DNA of 39,166 nucleotides. Origin: Gammaproteobacteria bacterium. GTDB lineage: Bacteria > Pseudomonadota > Gammaproteobacteria > Acidiferrobacterales > SPGG2. The translations under genes were made by a program, and so were the position numbers. Location: NCBI GenBank assembly GCA_029861845.1, contig JAOTYM010000034.1, positions 1 through 39,166 on the forward strand, in the 5' to 3' direction. Positions 9,490 to 17,438 of this stretch are shown here, one piece after another. The first letter of the stretch is position 1, and the number at the start of each line of letters is the position of its first letter. Under the pieces are notes generated by a model. The model had not been told where the DNA came from. It saw nothing but the letters and a program-made list of their open reading frames with translations, and ran no database searches.

Positions 9490-9880
9490 TCAAAGCTCTT
9501 GGAGCGTCGATCCGCTGGTGACTTGGCAGACCCAATTCACGATTTGCTCAACGTAAGTCTTAGAACCCCAGCCCGATGGCAAAGGTTTGTTGGTGTACAC
9601 TGAGGTTGCGAAGCACACGATCCAGTCAGCCTCCGCCATCTCTTAACTGCGGTGAATAGGGCAGCAAGCAGCCGCGTATGCCCATCGTCGGTTTTCAGCC
9701 GGGCTTCGATAGCTATCGCAGCGTTGGGAGTAATGTGATGCGTTGCGTGTCGTGCTGCATCGAGGACCGCGAACGGCGCATGCCTCTCGTTTTAAATCTA
9801 TTGAGAAGGGCAGGGTCCAAGTTTCGCTCTAGGTGGTCGATGCCGTCCGGCATTCTATCGCCGAACATCACCGCGACACC
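9490..9880 (-). pseudogene. Probable decayed gene, at least two frameshifts
   Basis: The 550 bases between the terminator and the GIY-YIG gene hold no intact gene, but the minus strand carries three successive open stretches in different frames with protein-like composition: one with GDRMPDGIDHLERNLDPALL (about 9880-9785), one with FAVLDAARHATHHITPNAAI and LLAALFTAV (about 9780-9645), and one from ATG 9639 with MAEADWIVCFATSVYTNKP, ending in TGA at 9490. Joined, they read like one protein of about 125 residues. I do not recognise the family. Either a frameshifted relic or chance open frames; the last segment alone could be a 49-aa ORF. Confidence 0.35.
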
Positions 9881-10074
9881 CCGGTCTTTGCGCCTCTAAA
9901 CTGCACAAAGACAATTTAAATATAAATAACAATATGTTATAGGAAAAACGTGATAATTTGCTTCAAGCGATGCAGATGTTTGCCGGTCCGGCGCGTCGAT
10001 TTCTGCGACGAGCGGACGCCCGCATCCGACGCTACGGACTTAGAATAGGCCTGTGTCTTGTCCAAGGAGAGGGC

Positions 10075-10476
10075 ATGGTGTCGATCGACGGAAATCTACG
10101 GGCATTTTCAAGGGAAGTCATCGAACAAGCGCCTGATGAGCCGGGTGTCTATGGCCTATACCAGGGCAATGACCTCATTTACATCGGGCGGGCCGAAGGC
10201 GGTCTTAGCATCACCACCGTACGTGCGAGACTAAAGAGCCACTGCGAGGGGTACCGTGGACCGAATACCGAACACGCAACCCATTACCGATGCGAGGTGA
10301 GTCGTGATCCTGTCGCTCGCCAGCGCAAGCTCCTGCAAGAATACGAGCAGCAATACGGTTGCCTGCCCCGGTGCAACACAGTTTCTTATCTTGGACGCGC
10401 TCGCCGCGTTCATAACATTTTCAATCTTGAACGCACAGTGCAAGTGAAAGGTGGGGATGCTAGATGGAAACGTTAA
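10075..10476 (+). CDS. GIY-YIG domain protein
   Basis: 133 aa from ATG 10075, chosen because AAGGAG (10064-10069) lies 5 bases upstream; the open frame extends to 9958 but that part is basic and has no ribosome binding site. Residues about 20-85 match a GIY-YIG fold: PDEPGVYGLY for the GIY strand and LIYIGRA for the YIG strand, then RARLKSH, whose Arg could be the conserved catalytic one. There is no other recognisable domain, so it may be a small stand-alone nuclease or only share the fold. An AT-rich stretch (9908-9945) upstream could hold its promoter. The next small gene overlaps its 3' end by 13 bases, indicating translational coupling. Confidence 0.7.
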   Translation: MVSIDGNLRAFSREVIEQAPDEPGVYGLYQGNDLIYIGRAEGGLSITTVRARLKSHCEGYRGPNTEHATHYRCEVSRDPVARQRKLLQEYEQQYGCLPRCNTVSYLGRARRVHNIFNLERTVQVKGGDARWKR

Positions 10477-10688
10477 ATAGCCTGATACAGGAACGGCGCG
10501 TAATCGAAAGGCGATGCCAATCGGACCGACGCAGTACGTTGCGTTGGCATCCCGACGGCGGCGATCGACGCTATGGGACTGGCCGTCGCAAGGACGACAA
10601 ATGGGATACGCTGAAAGCCGTGCTTACACGATTGTTCCACGTGCGGGACGATCTTAGTTGGCGCGAGCGACGTAGCAAGAACGGCTGA
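10464..10688 (+). CDS. Small Arg-rich hypothetical protein (DRR/ERR motifs), 74 aa
   Basis: ATG 10464 overlaps the end of the GIY-YIG gene by 13 bases and the frame stops at 10688, 30 bases before a textbook terminator, so it closes a two-gene operon. The protein is very rich in paired arginines after acidic residues: QERRVIERR, SDRR, GDRRYGTGRRKDD, WRERRSKNG. No hydrophobic core or signal peptide is obvious, so it may be disordered or nucleic-acid binding. Similar motifs occur in the next two genes. No known function. Confidence 0.6.
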   Translation: METLNSLIQERRVIERRCQSDRRSTLRWHPDGGDRRYGTGRRKDDKWDTLKAVLTRLFHVRDDLSWRERRSKNG

Positions 10689-10717
10689 GCGTACGTGTTC
10701 TCATTTAGAGTAAGGAG

Positions 10718-10742
10718 CCCCGCTGCGTGCGGGGATTTTTTT
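10718..10742 (+). terminator. Rho-independent terminator
   Basis: CCCCGC (10718-10723) and GCGGGG (10729-10734) form a 6-bp stem with a 5-base loop, followed by A and seven T residues. It ends the GIY-YIG/small-protein operon and abuts the stop codon of the convergent gene. Confidence 0.9.
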
Positions 10743-10743
10743 G

Positions 10744-11130
10744 TCAAGACCGCCGGCGGTCCCTGCTTGCAGCTCGGCGTTCTGACCCGGTACTGTTCTC
10801 GCCTTTAAATGGCGCACGGCGTTCTTCGCCATCGCGCCGATCTTCGTAGTGCGCATAACGGCAATGACAGGTTGAGGCAGCGCATTCAGGTAGTGGTAGC
10901 TTCGGTGCCTCGTTAGACAGGAAGCGTTTATCGGTTAGTTGCTTGGCTGCTTCACAGGCGTTCATGCGATAGCGGATTGATACGGCATGGTAAGGATTTG
11001 GCAGCTCCTTTTTTCTGGACAGCTTCTCATAGTTCGTTTCCTTCCGCGCTGACAGCAGACGGACCACGATAAACACAACGGCCACCATGCCAACGAAGGT
11101 CACAAGTTTCCAAAGCATCGTATCGATCAA
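10744..11130 (-). CDS. Conserved hypothetical single-pass membrane protein with Cys motif and DRR tail
   Basis: 128 aa. An N-terminal transmembrane helix (about 6-26, WKLVTFVGMVAVVFIVVRLL) is followed by a soluble part of cytoplasmic character: YHAVSIRYRMNACEAAK, then a cysteine cluster PLPECAASTCHCRYAHYEDRR, then an arginine-rich tail (GEERRAPF, SERRAASRDRRRS). From memory this pattern of a CxxxxCxC cluster followed by DRR repeats recurs in uncharacterised proteobacterial proteins. The three clustered cysteines could bind metal, but that is inference. It points towards the GIY-YIG operon and has no operon partner of its own. Confidence 0.7.
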   Translation of the reverse strand: MIDTMLWKLVTFVGMVAVVFIVVRLLSARKETNYEKLSRKKELPNPYHAVSIRYRMNACEAAKQLTDKRFLSNEAPKLPLPECAASTCHCRYAHYEDRRDGEERRAPFKGENSTGSERRAASRDRRRS

Positions 11131-11432
11131 CCAAATCGTGATTGCCTACATAAGCATACCAAATAACAAGCCATCACAGTTCTTGGTGTTTGCCTACGGC
11201 GACTCCCAACCGGCACCAAGTGCGACAGCGCGTCGAAGATTCGCATCGATTTGCTCGTGATGCTGCAAAGCGTGTCGACGGCTTGCTCAGCGTATGTTTC
11301 TTAGAATGTCACTTCCCATAAGATAACAATGCCTTAGAGCGAAAACCTGATTATCCTCTTTAAGTGGCTGGCGGTATCGCAGTTCTCTTGGTACCATTTC
11401 TGCCAAGATGTCGAAGTTGTTGAGAGATTCCG
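11131..11432. other. Intergenic, about 300 bp, divergent promoter space
   Basis: Lies between divergent genes. I see no ORF, tRNA, strong hairpin or convincing -35/-10 pair here; it presumably holds the promoters of both flanking genes. Confidence 0.5.
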
Positions 11433-11975
11433 ATGAATACCGACCTTGTATTTAGCCGTACCCAGAAGGGGAACTTTGAAATCAACTCGCGCAAGCATCA
11501 GCTGCCGATGCGGTTACGCACGGTGTTGATTCTGGTCGACGGCACATCCAACGTTAATCAGTTGCGCGACAAGGCCAGCGCCATCCCCGAATTCGAAAGC
11601 TTCTTGGAAGACCTCGCGCTCGACGGTTTCATTTCTGCCCAATTACCGTCTTGGGACCGACGTCTCGAGATCGACAAGCGCGGCAAATACGAAGGTGCAG
11701 ATAGACGTAGTCGCGATGGTAGTGGTGATTCCACGTTTACCGGTATCAGGGCGCGTTTGATCGACACGGCAATTCTCACCTTTGGGGACGGCGCTGAAAA
11801 CGCCGTCAAGAAATTTAGAAAGGCCTCATCCGATTGGCAGGGATTAGAGAACGCGATTACTGAATGCGCCAAGCTCGCCGGCTTGGTGTACGACGACAGC
11901 ACGGCATCACAATTCAAGACAAAGTGCTGGCGGATCCTCAGCAAAGCATTGAGGAGCACCCCGAGCCGGCTTTGA
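11433..11975 (+). CDS. Hypothetical protein with N-terminal winged-helix-like segment, 180 aa
   Basis: The first 70 residues (FSRTQKGNFEINSRKHQLPM, LRTVLILVDGTSNVNQL, FLEDLALDGFI) resemble the N-terminus of a family of small proteobacterial regulators in which a helical/winged-helix region precedes variable domains. A DRR-type linker follows (SWDRRLEIDKRGKYEGADRR), then an Ala-rich helical C-terminus (about 105-178) with no recognised domain. No signal peptide or membrane helix. It ends 4 bases before the stop of the convergent PEBP gene. Function unknown. Confidence 0.65.
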   Translation: MNTDLVFSRTQKGNFEINSRKHQLPMRLRTVLILVDGTSNVNQLRDKASAIPEFESFLEDLALDGFISAQLPSWDRRLEIDKRGKYEGADRRSRDGSGDSTFTGIRARLIDTAILTFGDGAENAVKKFRKASSDWQGLENAITECAKLAGLVYDDSTASQFKTKCWRILSKALRSTPSRL

Positions 11976-11979
11976 TCGC

Positions 11980-12609
11980 CTAGGCCTTTACGTCAGGATT
12001 CAAACTATAGATCCCCGTGACACTTGCTTCGGCCAGCACGTGGCCGGCAATCGCCTCGCGCACATCGGCGCCGGTGAATTTGCCGTCCAGGGGGCACTTC
12101 TCCACATCGAGTGCATACAATGTAAACGTATAGTGGTGCACGATGGTGTCGTTCCACGGTGGGCACGGGCCGTCGTATCCATAATAGTCACCGCCCATAT
12201 CGGCATCGCCGGCAAACCAATTTGTGTAATCGTTCACCCCTTGACGCGTGCCATTAGGACCGGCCGGTCCATCCTTACCGCCAGCGGTTACACCATCCGA
12301 GTATTCGCCTTCTTCGATCCCAGTTGCAGTAGCCGCTAGGTCGACTAGTACCCAGTGGTAAAAATCGATACGAGGCAAGTCAGCCGGTATGGTCTTGTCT
12401 TCTTGGTTTACATCGTCGCCTTGGCTTGGCACATCAGGGTCGTGGCAGAGCAAGGCGAATGATTTTGTCTCCGTCGGCACATCTTTCCATGATAAGGCCG
12501 GGTTTTTGTTACTCGACATCGTTACATGGCTGCTCGGATCCGGGGCGCAGAATGCATTGGCGTTCGGGATCGGTTGGTTGTTGTCAAAACTGGCGCTGGC
12601 AATTTTCAT
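11980..12609 (-). CDS. YbhB/YbcL family phosphatidylethanolamine-binding-like protein
   Basis: 209-aa PEBP-fold protein, cytosolic as no signal peptide is present. The family marks are PALSWKDVP, the CHDPDVP motif, FYHWVLVDL, the YYGYDGPCPPWND ligand-pocket loop and HHYTFTLYALDV. The bacterial role of PEBP proteins is poorly known; they are often listed as Raf-kinase-inhibitor-like. It carries an acidic insertion (about 65-75, SQGDDVNQEDKT). AGGAG lies 9 bases before ATG 12609. It follows the radical SAM gene after 47 bases and may be the last gene of that operon. Confidence 0.9.
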   Translation of the reverse strand: MKIASASFDNNQPIPNANAFCAPDPSSHVTMSSNKNPALSWKDVPTETKSFALLCHDPDVPSQGDDVNQEDKTIPADLPRIDFYHWVLVDLAATATGIEEGEYSDGVTAGGKDGPAGPNGTRQGVNDYTNWFAGDADMGGDYYGYDGPCPPWNDTIVHHYTFTLYALDVEKCPLDGKFTGADVREAIAGHVLAEASVTGIYSLNPDVKA

Positions 12610-12656
12610 AAACAGTTTCTCCTCTCTAACAACCCAATGGTTTCGATTGGTTTTGT

Positions 12657-13703
12657 TTATCTTGCGAACAGACCTAAGTGCGGGCGGCGTTCATCGAATC
12701 GCCATAGTCCTGCTTGCTGTGCAGCCCGAAAAGCACCGTCCATTTCGGCCCGCGCGGGATTGCGTTCGATGTTGGTGTATTTTCGTTGACCACTCTTGGC
12801 GATGCTGCCGACCTGATACCTGGGCCGATACTGCCCCATGATATTTACGTATGTATCGGGCGAGACTTCGTGCGCGAGCCAACAAAAAATCGCCGTCGCT
12901 TCGTCTTGTTGTCCTGGCATCACCAAATGACGAACCAGCAAGCCACGCTTCGCCAGACCATCGCGACCAAACCGCAAGGGGCCGACTTGTCGATGCATTT
13001 CCAAAATGGCGGCACGGGCACGCTCGGGATAATCTTTGGCCTTGGCGAGCCGGCGGGCACTCTCGCGATGCCAAAACTTGAAGTCGGGCATGTAGATATC
13101 GACCAAACCATCTAGCAATCGCAACGAGGTGAGCGCATCGTAAGCACTGGTGTTGTACACAATCGGTAACCGTAATCCAGCGGGTACCGCCACCGCGATG
13201 GCTTCGATCACTTGTGGTGCGACGTGCTCGGGCGTGACGAAGTTGATGTTGTGGCAACCCTGCGTCTGCAACGCGAGCATAAGCTCGGCAATTTCCTCGG
13301 CGGTGCATTCTTTACCCGATTGTTGCTGCGAGATGTCCCAGTTTTGGCAAAACACGCAACGCAGATTGCACATGCTAAAGAAAATTGTGCCCGAACCCTG
13401 CCAGCCGCGTAGGCAATTCTCTTCGCCGAAGTGCGGGAACGCGCTAGAGACGATAGCATGTCGACCGGTGCCACATACGCGCTTTTCATCCTCGAGTCTA
13501 TTGATGTGACAATCGCGTGGGCAGGCGCAGCAGTGGACGAGTTCCGCCAGCGCCGACTCAACCCGCGCGTTAAGCTCGCCGCGACGGTAAAGACGCATAT
13601 AGGCCGGTTCGAAGTGTTCGACGGTAAAGCGGGGATCGGGTGCCGGCAACGGTTGCATGGCTAGCATGAGTTCAGCATAACGCTGCTGGTAGGCCGCGTC
13701 CAC
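12657..13703 (-). CDS. Radical SAM protein, pyruvate-formate-lyase-activase-like
   Basis: 348 aa. The radical SAM cluster motif is CNLRCVFC (Cys112, Cys116, Cys119), giving a [4Fe-4S] cluster that cleaves S-adenosylmethionine to start radical chemistry. An N-terminal extension holds five more cysteines (CCACPRDC at 58-65 and C77), as in the PflA-like COG1313 group whose substrate is mostly unknown. The C-terminal part has NIMGQYRPRYQ, typical of that group. No glycyl-radical enzyme lies nearby. The frame starts with GTG 13703, 23 bases after the ATP-grasp stop, so it is likely co-transcribed with that gene. Confidence 0.88.
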   Translation of the reverse strand: MDAAYQQRYAELMLAMQPLPAPDPRFTVEHFEPAYMRLYRRGELNARVESALAELVHCCACPRDCHINRLEDEKRVCGTGRHAIVSSAFPHFGEENCLRGWQGSGTIFFSMCNLRCVFCQNWDISQQQSGKECTAEEIAELMLALQTQGCHNINFVTPEHVAPQVIEAIAVAVPAGLRLPIVYNTSAYDALTSLRLLDGLVDIYMPDFKFWHRESARRLAKAKDYPERARAAILEMHRQVGPLRFGRDGLAKRGLLVRHLVMPGQQDEATAIFCWLAHEVSPDTYVNIMGQYRPRYQVGSIAKSGQRKYTNIERNPARAEMDGAFRAAQQAGLWRFDERRPHLGLFAR

Positions 13704-13726
13704 GCCAAGCGCGGGCGTTGATTCGG

Positions 13727-14746
13727 CTAGTTGGTGCGCTTCTGCGCCAGCCCTAAGTTAATGATTCGCTGAATGAGTTCGGGGTATTTGATGCCAGCCT
13801 TTTCGGCCGACAGGGCGCAGTCGTCAAACTCGGCGATGGCGGGGTTGGGGTTGGCTTCCAGCACATAGATTTGGCCATCGCGCTGCAAGCGCAGATCGAC
13901 ACGGGCATAGCCACTCAACCCCAGTATTCGATAGATGCGCTTACAGAGTTTCGGGATGCGATCGGCGACTTCAGCCGATAGGTTCCGCGCGAATTGGTAC
14001 TCGATGCCCCAACGCTCGCGATACTCGTAATCCCACTTAACACTGTAGGTCGCCATCTTCGGTAGCCCCTCATCGACGTACTTGAAGACCAGCTCACGAA
14101 ATGGATAAACGTCGAGTTTGGTGTTGCCGACGACAGTAACGTAGAGCTCGCGCCCGTCGATGTATTGCTCAGCGATGGCATCGCCTTCCGCTTTCTCGTG
14201 GATGAGATTGACGCGATCGCGCAACTGGTTCTCATTCTCAACGTAAGAGGCCTGCGCGATGCCCACCGACCCTTCTTCCATTAATGACTTAACGATAACC
14301 GGGTAGCGTAGGCGGGTCGATACTTTGAACTTTCTTTGCCGCGGAAATACGTCAAAACGCGGGACATTGATGCGGTGGTAAGTGAAAAGTTTTTTTGAGA
14401 GTGCCTTGTCGCGTGCCAGCAGTAGACCGCGTGGGTTACAGCCGGTGTAGGGCACGTTCAACATTTCCAAGTAGCTCACGACGTAGTAGTCGAGCGCGCC
14501 TACCCCGGCAAAGTCTTCAATAAGGTTGAAAGCGATATGCGGTTTCCATTTCTCTATCGTTTTTCGTATCGGTGCAATATCGTCATAGACACCGACCACC
14601 TCTACTTCGTGTCCGAGTTTTAGTAACGTTGTCTTAACGTCGTGCTCGGTCTGATACTTTTCCATGCGCGGGTCTTCCCAATGGTACAGATCGTCAGGCG
14701 GTACCAGGGTCGAATGCACTAAAAGCATGACGCGCAATTTCTTCAT
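13727..14746 (-). CDS. ATP-grasp ligase, D-Ala-D-Ala-ligase-like
   Basis: 339 aa. It has the ATP-grasp layout: an N-terminal domain (1-115), then the nucleotide-binding domain with RDKALSKKLF (near 118), YPVIVKSLMEEGSVGIAQ for the lysine and flexible loop, EQYIDGRELYV, and the magnesium-binding ARVDLRLQ and VLEANPNP. Such enzymes join a carboxylate to an amine through an acyl phosphate. The cell-wall ligase itself is normally found with mur/fts genes, which are absent here, so this is probably a paralogue with another substrate. ATG 14746 overlaps the preceding gene's TGA (ATGA), showing tight coupling to the metallopeptidase-like gene. Confidence 0.88.
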   Translation of the reverse strand: MKKLRVMLLVHSTLVPPDDLYHWEDPRMEKYQTEHDVKTTLLKLGHEVEVVGVYDDIAPIRKTIEKWKPHIAFNLIEDFAGVGALDYYVVSYLEMLNVPYTGCNPRGLLLARDKALSKKLFTYHRINVPRFDVFPRQRKFKVSTRLRYPVIVKSLMEEGSVGIAQASYVENENQLRDRVNLIHEKAEGDAIAEQYIDGRELYVTVVGNTKLDVYPFRELVFKYVDEGLPKMATYSVKWDYEYRERWGIEYQFARNLSAEVADRIPKLCKRIYRILGLSGYARVDLRLQRDGQIYVLEANPNPAIAEFDDCALSAEKAGIKYPELIQRIINLGLAQKRTN

Positions 14747-15852
14747 ACCGTTACGTGAAACCCACCGGTGTGTAACTGGTTCATTACGAGCGTGGTTAGG
14801 TAGGCGACCAACTGTAGCTTGAGTTTGTCATCGTCTTGGCCAACCCGAAGGTCTAGCTTATCGCATCGCTTTATCATTTCTTTCAGCACTTCGTTGATAC
14901 GGTAGTTATATTCCGACGCCCAGTTGGACACGATATTCATGACCTCTTTGCGTACCCGGCGGATGTAGCGTGACGCCTTTTCATTGGCCTTGTGTTCCAC
15001 CTTGTCGGAGAACAATCGACGCAGATCTCTATCGTAAAATCCAGCCAAGTCGCGGCCGTAGCGAGCTTGCTTGTTCTTATAGAATTGGCCCAGCGTGATG
15101 CGCATGGTGCTCACCGGGCTTTCACGCCTGCGGTTTGTCACCTTTGGCGGCTGCGATTTGATTTCGTTCATTAACGTATCGACGTACTCCAGCTTCTTTA
15201 GTGCAGGCCAACCACGATAGCGCGCACGCCAATCAAAGCGTGGTGTTAGCCATACTGCAAAAGTTTCCGCCCAATCCTCATCGGGGTGACTCTGCGAGTA
15301 CCAGTTATCAAGGTGAATCACAAACCGTTTGCTGTAAGGGCGGGGCAAGTACGAATCTGGGTATTTTACACTGGATTTGCCGAAGTGCTGTTGCCAACTG
15401 CGCCGACGGTGAAGTTGATAGGCGTTAACCACGGCATGACCGGTTTCATGGCGCAGCAATTTCATGCACCAATCACGCGTGCCGCCCTCGACCTCGAGCA
15501 TGTGTTCGTTTTCGAGGCTCTTTAAGCGCGGGTGTGCTAGGAAAAACGGTACGCCTACCCCGGGCACGCCATCGGGCGAGTACCATTCGTCCGATAGCCA
15601 AAAGTGTGGTCGGAAAACGAAGCCCTTGTCGCGTAGCTCTTTACGCAGCTGCCGGGTGCGCTCTTCGAGCTCGCTGTCCTCGATGCGTAAATCAAGATCA
15701 CAGATGCGTGTGTCGAGCAGCTTTTGGTTTGACCATGAAGCCCAGACGTACTCGCCTTTCTTGGATCTGAATCGCCGAGATGGTTTGTTCTTGCTTGTAA
15801 TCGGTGGTCCTCCTCCTCGGAAAGCAGCGAGTACAGGGTCTGCTCGCTGCAA
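14743..15852 (-). CDS. Putative zinc metallopeptidase (HETGH motif)
   Basis: 369 aa if started at TTG 15852. It contains the gluzincin-type motif RHETGHAVVNAY (His135, Glu136, His139) and, about 65 residues later, PDEDWAETFAVWL, which supplies acidic residues as a possible third zinc ligand. No signal peptide, so a cytosolic peptidase or peptide-binding protein is likely. The C-terminal 120 residues are Lys/Arg-rich helices. No ATG lies near the start; the best ribosome binding site, AGGAGGAGG at 15817-15809, is 7 bases before an in-frame ATT (15801-15799), so translation may start at residue 18 with that rare codon. It overlaps the ATP-grasp gene by 4 bases; the pair looks like one functional module. 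Confidence 0.78.
   Translation of the reverse strand: MQRADPVLAAFRGGGPPITSKNKPSRRFRSKKGEYVWASWSNQKLLDTRICDLDLRIEDSELEERTRQLRKELRDKGFVFRPHFWLSDEWYSPDGVPGVGVPFFLAHPRLKSLENEHMLEVEGGTRDWCMKLLRHETGHAVVNAYQLHRRRSWQQHFGKSSVKYPDSYLPRPYSKRFVIHLDNWYSQSHPDEDWAETFAVWLTPRFDWRARYRGWPALKKLEYVDTLMNEIKSQPPKVTNRRRESPVSTMRITLGQFYKNKQARYGRDLAGFYDRDLRRLFSDKVEHKANEKASRYIRRVRKEVMNIVSNWASEYNYRINEVLKEMIKRCDKLDLRVGQDDDKLKLQLVAYLTTLVMNQLHTGGFHVTV
15809..15817 (-). promoter_or_regulatory. Strong ribosome binding site before an ATT codon
   Basis: AGGAGGAGG on the minus strand, 7 bases before an in-frame ATT at 15801-15799. No ATG, GTG or TTG lies at suitable spacing. The competing TTG at 15852 has only a weak GGGG upstream. 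Confidence 0.5.
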
Positions 15853-15867
15853 GAAGACCCCGATTTT

Positions 15868-16896
15868 CTAATAAACGGCGCTTACGCGGTAGCCCGCCCG
15901 GTCTAGCAGATCGAGTAAGCCATTCTCACCTGGCAGGTGGGCAGCACCAACCGCGATAAAGGCGTTCCCTTCTTGGAGGCGTGGTGCCATTCGCTCTACC
16001 ATCACGCGATTGCGTCGAGTCAGCAGCCTTTCCAGCATGGCGTCATAGGCGCCACCTTCTTCGTCCTTATAACCACGAACCAACTCCACGAGGCGGTTGA
16101 GGTCACCGTCACGATAGATCTCTACTAATCGCTCGAACTCGCGGGTGATCTCCCCGTGAATGCGCACCGCGTGTCGTAGGAGGGTTACTTGGTCTTCCAT
16201 GGACATGTCGTTGAATACGCCGATCTGTTCCTCTATGGTTTCTAACCCGAAGGTTGGTTTACCTTGCAACGTGGCCTCGAGCTGCAGCAACAAATCGAGC
16301 GCAAGCCCAGGCTCTGCCGGCGGCGTATTTAACATCATGATGACCACCCAGGGTTTTTTGCTGTCCAAACCGCGAGTTGGGAATCCATGTTCGGCCATTG
16401 CTTGTTTCGTTTGTTCAAACAGCTCATCGCCGACGGCAGCGCGCAGACTTTGATCTTTAGCGAAGAACATTGCTTCCGCCATGGAGGAAATATTGGCACC
16501 GTTGAATAGCAGCTCCATCGTAAAGCTAGAGGCATTGTTGAGCGCATCGCGCACCGATTGGTGCACGTTGGTTACCCTGGGGTCGGCGGAATGCATGGTT
16601 CCAAACAGATAGCTCGCCTCGCGACCGGGGGACTCAATCTTCCACAGTAATCCCCGGCTGTATTTGGCGCGCCGTTCTGTTTGGGACGCCTGTGCGCTAA
16701 CCGAAGACGCGCTAAGGCCGCTGGCCTGCGCGAACGATAGGATAGCCGAGCACGTCAGGCCTATGGCCAAGGCCAGCGTCCATAAGCGCGATTTGCACTG
16801 CGTCAGAAAAAGTCCGGCGATCTTCAAGTTCATCGAGTTTGGCGGCGACTTCTCGTCCACAAATGGCATGTCTTCCCTATTCGAAGTATAAGACAT
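15868..16896 (-). CDS. TraB/GumN family protein
   Basis: TraB/GumN fold protein, exported: a signal peptide (about 35-58, TLALAIGLTCSAILSFAQA) follows a long N-terminal tail. Family marks are LLWKIESPGREASYLFGTMHSADPR (split as WKIESPG then YLFGTMH) near 86-105, GLETIEEQIG in the middle, and VGAAHLPGENGLLDLL plus GYRVSAVY at the C-terminus. These proteins resemble erythromycin-esterase/ChaN-like metalloproteases, but most are uncharacterised. Three starts are possible (16896, 16869, 16833); the last would give a compact signal peptide, the second has GGGAAG upstream. First gene of the cluster running to the radical SAM and PEBP genes. Confidence 0.85.
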   Translation of the reverse strand: MSYTSNREDMPFVDEKSPPNSMNLKIAGLFLTQCKSRLWTLALAIGLTCSAILSFAQASGLSASSVSAQASQTERRAKYSRGLLWKIESPGREASYLFGTMHSADPRVTNVHQSVRDALNNASSFTMELLFNGANISSMAEAMFFAKDQSLRAAVGDELFEQTKQAMAEHGFPTRGLDSKKPWVVIMMLNTPPAEPGLALDLLLQLEATLQGKPTFGLETIEEQIGVFNDMSMEDQVTLLRHAVRIHGEITREFERLVEIYRDGDLNRLVELVRGYKDEEGGAYDAMLERLLTRRNRVMVERMAPRLQEGNAFIAVGAAHLPGENGLLDLLDRAGYRVSAVY

Positions 16897-16929
16897 GTTC
16901 CACGCTTGTTTGTTTTGTCAGGGATCTAC

Positions 16930-17370
16930 ATGCGCGTTTCATTTTAGATTGTATGCGCAATGATTGGTTTGCAGTTAGTGCCACCGGCGCGCGCAGAAAC
17001 ATTGCCGCGCTGGGAATTCGAAATTGGGCCAGCTGGGTTCTGGCTGCCGGATTACCGGGGTTCCGACGAACAGCGAGGTTATTTTGTTCCCCTTCCGTAC
17101 TTTGATTACCGCGGTGAGCGCCTGGAAATTGACAGAGTCGGAATACTGTTTAAGACCGATCGCCTCAAATTGGGTTTGAGCCTGGCCGGTACGCCTGGAG
17201 CGGATAGCGACGATAACGATGCGCGCACCGGCATGCCCGATCTCGACCCGGTACTTCAACTAGGGCCTGTACTCGAGGTGATGCTGTGGCGCGATGTGGA
17301 ACGCCACCGTAAGGTCTCGTTGGCGCTACCTCTAGACGCGCGTCGACTCAGCGATAGCGCGGACAGCTAA
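16930..17370 (+). pseudogene. MipA/OmpV family outer-membrane protein, broken
   Basis: The visible protein (PRWEFEIGPAGFWLPDYRGS, then PYFDYRGERLEIDRVG, GMPDLDPVLQLGPVLE) matches the N-terminal half of MipA/OmpV scaffolding or porin-like proteins, which are normally about 250 residues. It is damaged at both ends: with AGGGA 5 bases upstream, ATG 16930 is the proper start but TAG at 16945 cuts the signal peptide, and at the 3' end the frame stops at 17370 just after SLALPLDAR, with aroC starting 68 bases later, so the rest of the barrel is missing. Translation from ATG 16960 would give a 136-residue half barrel with a short leader. Divergent from the GumN gene. Confidence 0.75.
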
Positions 17371-17438
17371 TCAAGTTCTATCAGAAAAATTGCTGCTCGT
17401 TTTTTGTGTACGGCCGTAGCATCCGCTAACATCGGCCC

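Noticed and set aside
9678-9899. 73-codon plus-strand open frame
   Set aside because: Arg/Ser-rich with no SD; the opposite strand looks more protein-like (decayed gene).
13727-14746. Cell-wall D-Ala-D-Ala ligase (ddl)
   Set aside because: Fold matches, but the neighbours are a metallopeptidase and a radical SAM gene rather than mur/fts genes, so a specific ddl call is not supported.
16945-16947. Recoding of TAG (pyrrolysine) in the MipA gene
   Set aside because: The codon lies in a signal peptide of a gene that is also truncated at the 3' end; simple decay is far more likely.
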